Assembly (NCBI RefSeq): GCF_019059575.1
Contig: NW_024881625.1
Coordinates: 930,001 to 994,000, forward strand
Direction of reading: 5' to 3'
Length of the DNA: 64,000 bases
DNA from: Amphibalanus amphitrite
Lineage: Eukaryota > Arthropoda > Thecostraca > Balanomorpha > Balanidae
Below the pieces are notes generated by a model. That model had not been told where the DNA came from and ran no database searches. It saw only the letters and a list, made by a program, of their open reading frames with translations. The position numbers and the translations under genes are program-made. Positions 57,582-64,000 of this stretch are shown here, in pieces; the stretch's first letter is position 1; each line of letters opens with the position of its first letter.

Positions 57582-58491
57582 CCCTCGCCCGCACATGCCA
57601 TTTTCCCATCCTAGAACGCACATGGGGGGGGGGGGTGGTTGCCACCCCCCCGCGCCATTTCGTTCCTGTTGGAGATAGAGCTTAGCTGTAAAGACCAAAA
57701 AGATTCTTTGGGAAGAGACGAATCCAATGATACCCAGTTTTACCTTCTCAGGTCAGTCATTGACCTTCCAGGTCAGGTCAAACTAAAAAATGTTGCTGTT
57801 TTGGGTCATCGTTGGATATCAAGTGTGCTGCTTATCAAATACCGATGACGATGCTGTTTTCTGGTGCCAAGCCAGCTAGAACCTCTTTGTCACACTACCC
57901 GACCAGAATTTTGCTGCTGAGGTCATTTCAGGTCAAGTTAGGTCACGGTCAATTATATGTGTTTGTATGTCTGTGTGTGTCTGTGTGTATACTGATGTGT
58001 GCACCGATTGTTTTTGGGTCCATATTACATGAAATCATGATCTGAGAAGCTTTTACCAACAATGCAGTCAAAAAACTTCAAAAAAAGTAAATTCAGCTTG
58101 CCTAAAACGCAATTATCTTAGATGACCTAGGTTGACCTTGACCCTGACCTTGACCCCTGTACATCGTCGAACAACATGTTCCATGATAGGTGGGAGGTAA
58201 GACTGGCAAAAAAAGCCGAAATCAGGGTGTCAATAGCTCATAAGGCCCATGGCAAACGCAAGATGTTGAGAATTGGCCATTTGGGTCATGACATGACCTG
58301 AAAAACAAGGTCATATCTCCGAAACCAAAAATCACAGAAACTTGAAATTTTCAGTGGACATCAAGAAAGGATAGAGGAGCAGCTATACGAAAAATCAGCC
58401 TTCTAGCTCTAAAAATGTCGAGTGCAGAGCAGAAAGACTACCTGGGGGGGGGGGGGGTGGCAACCACCCCCCCCCCATGTGCGGGCGAGGG
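57582..58491. mobile_element. Complete piggyBac-like non-autonomous element, 910 bp
   Basis: Perfect 16-bp inverted ends CCCTCGCCCGCACATG / CATGTGCGGGCGAGGG are directly flanked by TTAA on both sides (57578-57581, 58492-58495). TTAA duplication and CCC...GGG ends are the hallmarks of piggyBac elements. Just inside the ends lies a second inverted block, GGTTGCCACCCCC-type. The interior is AGGTCA-rich and noncoding. The element splits an AACGTT-rich repeat: left flank TTACAACGTCGT, right flank ACGTTGTCAAATGG. Confidence 0.92.
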
Positions 58492-58495
58492 TTAA

Positions 58496-58880
58496 ACGTT
58501 GTCAAATGGTTACCACAACGTCCCGATTTATCGTTGTGACAACGTAATTTTGTAGACTCCAGACAACGGCGTGACAACGTCATCCGACCATGCATTTGAA
58601 TGTCATCACAACGTTTCTGTAACGTGGCCGTGACGTCCCAAAACTGTTCTTACAACGTCCCGCCAACGTTATGAAATGTTTTCTGTAACGTACCAACAGT
58701 GTTTCTGGAACGTTGTCACCACGTTTCCGCAACGTGACTACAAGGAGTATAGAACGCTTTGGCAACGTCTCTGCGACGTTTTTATCACGTGCGCACCACG
58801 TTGTCGCTACTTCGCATTGCCGTCCCTGCGACCCTGAGTAAACGTCCTAAACATTTTCGCAACGCCCTCTCAACGTGTTC
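58496..58880. repeat. AACGT/ACGTT-rich array (right part)
   Basis: Irregularly spaced copies of ACAACGT, AACGTTGT and related motifs recur roughly every 12-25 bp. The same array continues on the left of the piggyBac-like element (57558-57577), and a further block occurs at 60236-60400. No coding sequence. Confidence 0.75.
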
Positions 58881-59130
58881 GCAACATACTCAGAATGTGT
58901 TTCCGACGCTCTCTTCCCGTTCTCTAGACTTGTAAAAAAGGCATGTAAGAAGTGTATATTTCAATACATCATACAGGTCAATTTACAACAAACAAACAAA
59001 ACGACGGCGGCGGCATCGGTGATGGAGCATGGGGCCCAGGGGCGCCCCATGGGGGCGTGGGACGGAATTGGGTTCTACCGGCTCTGACGCTAGCCGCTAG
59101 CACGCCAGAACTGGTGGAAGTTCACTTCTT

Positions 59131-59700
59131 CACCAACCCTCGCTGGGAGGATCACTCGGCGGACCGTTAGGCACCGGCTCATTTGCGGCCTCGATGTCCC
59201 TAGGCAGCTGGCAGTGCCTGACTAGACGGTCTGCGCACCCCCCGTTCCGGTCGCAGATTCCGGACAGCCACTTCGCTACCGCATTGCCGACAGGGCCTGC
59301 CGCAAGGCGCGCTGACGAGTTGCAGGACGTCTGCGGGAAGACATGAGGGAAAATCAGACATTCAATTCATGAAAAAATCACAAAAATACCTGCACCACTT
59401 TCCGTAACAGTGCGACAGGCTAGATCAAACATGTCAACACCTTAGAGGCTAGAGCTACAATGAACTATAGCCTAGACCGCACGATACTACAAGGCACAAT
59501 CTTGCAAATGCTGCTCGTAAATGGTACTTTGACTTACCAGTCAAAACAACAATCGCATCAAACGCAGACAACTGGCGCTATCTTTCATCTTCCAGCTATC
59601 TCAGCCGCGCCCGCCGCCGGCCCTCACTGCTCGCTCGCGCCGCGTAGACTGCGGCTCGGCTGGCTGGCTCTGAACGCCGGCCGGTGACACTGACGTCACG
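59131..59700 (-). other. Possible spliced minus-strand transcript, coding status unclear
   Basis: A GC-rich block at about 59540-59700 with the CRE palindrome TGACGTCA (59691-59698) ends in a strong donor, CTG-GTAAGTC (59538/59537). A clean acceptor CTTCCCGCAG at 59332 opens a 201-nt segment. Two frames stay open through much of that segment. One reads TSCNSSARLAAGPVGNAVAK and then WLSGICDRNGGCADRLVRHC, ending at a stop near 59131. The other continues an open frame from the upstream block. No initiating ATG fits the first frame, so it may be an internal exon, a noncoding RNA or a false positive. Confidence 0.3.
59691..59698 (+). promoter_or_regulatory. CRE-type palindrome in GC-rich promoter-like DNA
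   Basis: TGACGTCA lies in a CpG-rich stretch with CCGGCCGG and GCCCCTCAGGCG neighbours, just outside the candidate spliced transcript on the minus strand. It parallels the CRE upstream of NELF-A. Confidence 0.35.
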
Positions 59701-59869
59701 GCCCCTCAGGCGAGGTCAGGGCGCGAGCCACCGTTCGCCTGAGTGGCGGCCCGCGTGGGTTGCTGGCAGCCGCGGATAACAGCCGCGTTTACATAGGAAT
59801 AGTTGCAAGCCTCTAGCTCCGCCTGTGATGTTGCAAAACATGCCAATGACGCTTTGCAATTTACACATG

Positions 59870-59971
<102 letters not shown>

Positions 59972-60235
59972 GAGAGATAGGGAGAAAGGTATCAGAATTT
60001 ACTTGTAAAAACACCGCTAATTATTCAGTACCTATAATGTCAAGGTTGTGAAAAACCGTTTTAACAAGGTGTTGGCGACCACCAGCTGACAACGTGAACA
60101 GTCCAAGTGTTAAAATATTTCAAATTTAACGATGAAAACTGAATATGCGCATTGAAAGTCAAAGGAAATGCATTATATGGCCATATATGTCACCATGCAT
60201 TATCAAAATATGTATAATGCTGCAAGTGCGCGGTT

Positions 60236-60400
60236 GCTGCAACGTACCAATAAAACGTTGTCACGACGTTTTACCACGACTTTCGGACCAAACCATGGCT
60301 TCACAACGTTCAGAACGTTGCTACAACGTAATTAAAACGTAATTTCGCAACTTACCGAAACACGACGTTGTGACAACGTTGTAGTAACGTTTCCTGTTAC
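60236..60400. repeat. Second AACGTT-rich block
   Basis: CAACGTACC, AACGTTGTCACGACGTT, CACAACGTTCAGAACGTTGC and GTGACAACGTTGTAGTAACG recur closely, as in 58496-58880. The following 60410-60690 contains similarly dispersed GCGGGTA / TACCCGC motifs. Confidence 0.7.
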
Positions 60401-60689
60401 ACTGAAAACAATTCAACCCGCGTACAGCGAGTAAAACCTGCTGCTGGCGGGTACACCTACCCACCACCTAATTTGACACTCTACCAGCGGGTGCGTTTAC
60501 CCGAAAATCGCAGGCTGTCAACCCGAGTATATTGTGTACCTAACCCGCATAGGATGGGGACTCAACCCACACACAGAAGGCAACCTACCCGTTCGCAGCG
60601 GGTACACAATCCGCACATGGCGTATTACCTGCGCTGCGTGGGTTGGGAACTCGCTTTCTGCGAGTAAAAATATCCGCTGGTAGGGTGTC

Positions 60690-60860
60690 CAAATCAGCTG
60701 GAGGGTAAATTACCCTCCAGTGGCGGCGTTCAAGGAGGAAAACGCCGCCAACCCGCCGGGATTCGAACCCGATATCTTTGATCATGGATTACCTACTACC
60801 TGGATCGGCAACTCCGCGGAATTCCCATTGTATTGCGCGACCGCCCGAAAGTGCTGCCAC
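60690..60860 (-). repeat. tRNA-derived SINE-like fragment with B box
   Basis: On the minus strand, GGGTTCGAATCCC (60770-60758) is a perfect RNA polymerase III B box with T-arm-like pairing. A degenerate A-box-like stretch lies about 60 bp upstream. The adjoining GTTGCCGATCCAGGTA (60812-60797) is shared with the fragment at 63.5 kb. No cloverleaf could be folded, so this is not a functional tRNA gene. Confidence 0.45.
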
Positions 60861-60949
60861 CTATCGAGCAGACTGATCCCTGCTAAGGACAGCCCGCCGC
60901 CGCCGCCCAGTCAGACAGCGGCCGATACCAGCAAAGTCCGAAAATGACC

Positions 60950-63470
60950 GGCAAGTTACATGGCCTGAACCAGCCGCGGCTAAGTTTGGCATAGGCCAAC
61001 AGTGTCGGGTTCCGGAAGAGCGGTCCAGGGCGGTTCCATAGACTATGTATCGTTTTGGAAAGAATGGTGTGGTGGGTCGTTTACCGAGCGCGACTGGCCG
61101 ATTTTACCTCAGCACGTCGTATTGTTAGCTCTCATGGCCAGGCCAGGCGCCTTCTGCCAGCTGCCTGAAAATACCTTCGATCAAACGACTTTGTCTATCA
61201 CTCGGGTTGCCCCTGATCAGCTTGAGCATTCCAACTCAGTCGTCGGTAGACCGCAGAGGAAATGTGCCGTCCGCCGTGAAACATCCAAATCATTGCTACA
61301 GCCATTTTGACTGACTTATAAAGATCAAGACAAATGCTGTCATATCGATTAACGAATATCTGCACCACTGACAATTTCTATCAAGAAGCATTCCAGGATT
61401 ATAAGCTTACCATACACCGTTTCGTTAAAAAACTGTTTCCATATTGAACTTATATTTGCCGTCGCATGAGCGAATTGCCCACTGAGTACAGGCTGAAACC
61501 GATTCTTTCCGCAGTCAGAAATCATGTGCGAGACCGAGAGCCTATTCAAATAAACCCCGGTCGCACTCGCATCCATAACACGCACCTCCTTGCGTGCGAT
61601 TGATGCTATTGCAACTTAATGGATTTGAACAGGTTCTCGTGTGCGATTTCCTGACTGTGGAAATAGTCTGTCTCGGCCTGAAGTTCAGAATTTAACACAG
61701 GTTCAATGACAACTAAGGTGAACGATGACACACAATGTATACAATGCATATTATTGCATAGACTGATAGGTAGGTTTCGAGAAACGACGTGCCACATGCC
61801 TACTAAACGGTGTCGTAGCACCAAGCTGGTTTCCAATTCACACCTACCACCAGAGTATATCGGGAATAAATGCAAACACGATGCACACGAACGCATTATC
61901 CGCTCAATGGGTATGCCCGTAGTGGGTATGTTAGTCAGTTACAAACGCTGTGATACCTTAAACATTTTCGGCCGAGCCAGTTCACAGTTCACACCCCGGC
62001 TGCCTGCTGCCGTCACGTCACACGTGTCCGCAGTGGGCGTGCACCTGCGAGTGCGTGCATCATAATTCACATCACAAATCACAGGATGCCAATTCAAGTC
62101 AGCACACCGTGGGAACTGAACCCATCTCTTTGATCTGAAACGAAGAGTGAGAGAGGGAAATTAGATACCTGAGCATACCGTAATGAAATGGAGAGTGAGG
62201 GCATTCCAAGGCAAACTGTTTCCCCACAACATCACAAAAAGTATTTTACATTGCGATGATGTTGGCAAAAAATAAAATAAATAATACCTTGACAAGATAC
62301 TCCCAAACAAAAGTACCCAAAAGCTTAACACCTTATCTGCTAGGCTTACATAGTTTAAAATGGCTTTATCTTACTTAAATCTATCTGCTATCTACACACA
62401 GTTTGGCTAGCACTCGTTCTAAAAAGGTGATTGTTATATATCATTCAATAGAGGGAAACTCACAAACTTCTTCGTACTACTCTGGACCTTTTGGCTTTGA
62501 GAAAAGAAGGAAGCTGATGTCAGGGACCAGGGTCGGCACTCTTTTGTCATTTGTGGTTGACAATGGCACTGGCTGCCATTAGGCTTTCTTTTTACTGTCA
62601 AATGGTTCAGTTTTTCAGGCTGAGAACATGATTTATTTAAATGTGTTTTTTTATTCAATATCATTCAACTATTTATGAAATCAGGGCATTGGCAAGCAGG
62701 TTATAAAAATTAGCTGAAATGACATGATGCCAGTCAACTGCTCCTGAGTCCTGAAGTGTGTTGCACTCTAGTCAGCCGTTCAGAGAAATACGTAGGAAAC
62801 TGATATGGGTGAGCAGTGAGTCTGAACAGTGAGCAGTTGACCAATTTATAGGTAGGTAGGTATTGGCACTACACAATATAAAACAGAAACCATTTTCAAT
62901 AGTTGAACAAATATTGAGTTAAAAAATAATGGCACACTAACTGATTTTGCTAAACTAAAAACTTAACAAAAACTTAAGCAATTCACAACTAACAATGCAT
63001 CATCCACCACCTATCATGCGCTGCCAAGACCGAAATTGTATCACAAGCAAAACCATGGCTATATCAGCGGCATGTATAAGCTTGAGATATGATGTGTCAA
63101 ACATATAACAAACATATAGAAACATAAAATTAAACATATAAATAAGTGATTAACCATTCAATTACGGAAATTATACGATTTTTAACGACATATGGCGAGA
63201 AGCAATGTGCGCCAGCATCGTCAACAGCCGCTCTTTACAGTCATATTTTAGGCCACTCAGACCCTCCAACCACAAAAAACCTTACCAATCTTACCTTGCC
63301 ATCTTCCTCCATCTTCTGAAACCTTCCAATCTGCTCCAAAGGGGCTTAACTTTTCAAAAAAACAAGGCAAACGATCCTACGACGCGACGCCGACCATTGT
63401 TTTGAATAGCACCCGCTCCCCCGCGTCCTTAGCGCTCGACACCACTGCCACCTAGCGGTGGTCACAAACA
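60950..63470. other. Intergenic, no supported gene
   Basis: Short open frames at 61002-61310 and 61706-62065 lack recognisable domains. The rest is AT-rich with no element boundaries seen. Confidence 0.35.
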
Positions 63471-63477
63471 TCGAGGA

Positions 63478-63560
63478 GTTGCCGATCCAGGTACTACTTC
63501 ATCCATGCTTTGATATTACAAACCGATGCGCTACCAACTGCGCCACAGGCGACCTGACAC
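63478..63560 (-). repeat. tRNA-like fragment with A box
   Basis: On the minus strand TGGCGCAGTTGGTAGCGC (63546-63529) is a perfect tRNA D-arm/A box, followed by CATCGGTTTGTAATATC, resembling an anticodon arm with TGT. The expected T arm is replaced by TACCTGGATCGGCAAC, shared with the SINE-like fragment at 60.8 kb. This suggests a tRNA-derived SINE or a broken tRNA rather than a working gene. Confidence 0.5.
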
Positions 63561-64000
63561 AAAGCGACTGAAATGTCGGTGTATATCAGATTAAAATGAA
63601 GAACTGACGGCGGACTCAATACAGAAAGTAAAAAGGCTTAGGGTAGACCGGGGCAAGTCGCCCCGCCGAGGTAAAACGCCTCACCGATGTTTCTCGGAAC
63701 TGGCAGGGTTCTGGGGAAACATCATCTCTTCTATAAAACGTGCACTATATGATCATTATATGAGCAGACTGGAAAGAAATTGTGATAACTCTTTCGGGAG
63801 ATATAGCCAAAAATGTGTTTTTTGAGTGATTTTTATGTTTTGTTGTCAGATTATGTATCATGGCGTTCTTTTATGGTCCACATTAGGTTAACGACTTTTA
63901 TGTATTTTGAACAACTATTGTCTAACGCTTATCATGCCGGGTTGGTTCGTGTTAAATTATGTCTTGCTGGAGTGCAAGGCGTTGTTCTCTGACCGAACTA

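Noticed and set aside
63478..63560. Functional tRNA-Thr(TGT) gene
   Set aside because: The A box is good but the T arm/B box is missing and no cloverleaf closes.

Overview
The window is animal nuclear DNA, most probably from an arthropod and perhaps a crustacean; the species is not determined. Spliced genes encode metazoan proteins (KMT5A, BCAS2, NELF-A, ARPC3). Their exons are GC-rich and are separated by AT-rich, repeat-laden sequence. There are no bacterial operons, rRNA genes or CRISPR arrays.

Layout. 1-10.1 kb is nested repeat: an inverted repeat (1-290 / 9826-10127) encloses a 6.9-kb element (1991-8888). That element has a split-direct-repeat layout and carries two minisatellite-like arrays. 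12.1-16.5 kb is a complete seven-exon KMT5A/PR-Set7 gene on the minus strand. 18.3-21.6 kb is a 3.3-kb DNA transposon that carries a GC-rich, cysteine-rich coding relic. 22.3-27.7 kb holds piggyBac-like sequence, a 2.8-kb foldback palindrome with tandemly repeated arms, and two small hAT-type elements with 8-bp target duplications. 28.3-29.0 kb is an exon of an unassigned (possibly CFAP92-like) gene. 30.5-31.5 kb is the 3' end of an unassigned membrane-protein gene on the minus strand. 32.7-34.1 and 39.4-40.0 kb are two further members of the same transposon class as the 18.3-kb element. 37.2-37.9 kb is BCAS2 (minus strand). 45.2-52.0 kb is a ten-exon NELF-A gene and 53.3-55.0 kb a four-exon ARPC3 gene, both on the plus strand. 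55-64 kb is repeat-rich, with a piggyBac-like MITE inserted in an AACGTT-rich array, a (TA)n tract, tRNA-like SINE pieces and a possible spliced minus-strand transcript at 59.1-59.7 kb.

The four recognised genes are housekeeping nuclear or cytoskeletal genes: H4K20 monomethylation, splicing, promoter-proximal Pol II pausing and Arp2/3 actin nucleation. I see no pathway linking them. For KMT5A, NELF-A and ARPC3 every intron was placed at GT-AG sites with matching phases, and the exon lengths sum to multiples of three (1113, 1689 and 531 nt), so these models are firm.

Most unusual observations: (1) three transposons with CAGTC...GACTG ends, 4-bp target duplications and repeated short AT-core palindromes inside each end; (2) local tandem duplication of splice sites, as arrays on both sides of KMT5A exon 3 and as an in-frame duplicated acceptor in ARPC3; (3) the foldback palindrome; (4) the split-direct-repeat element.
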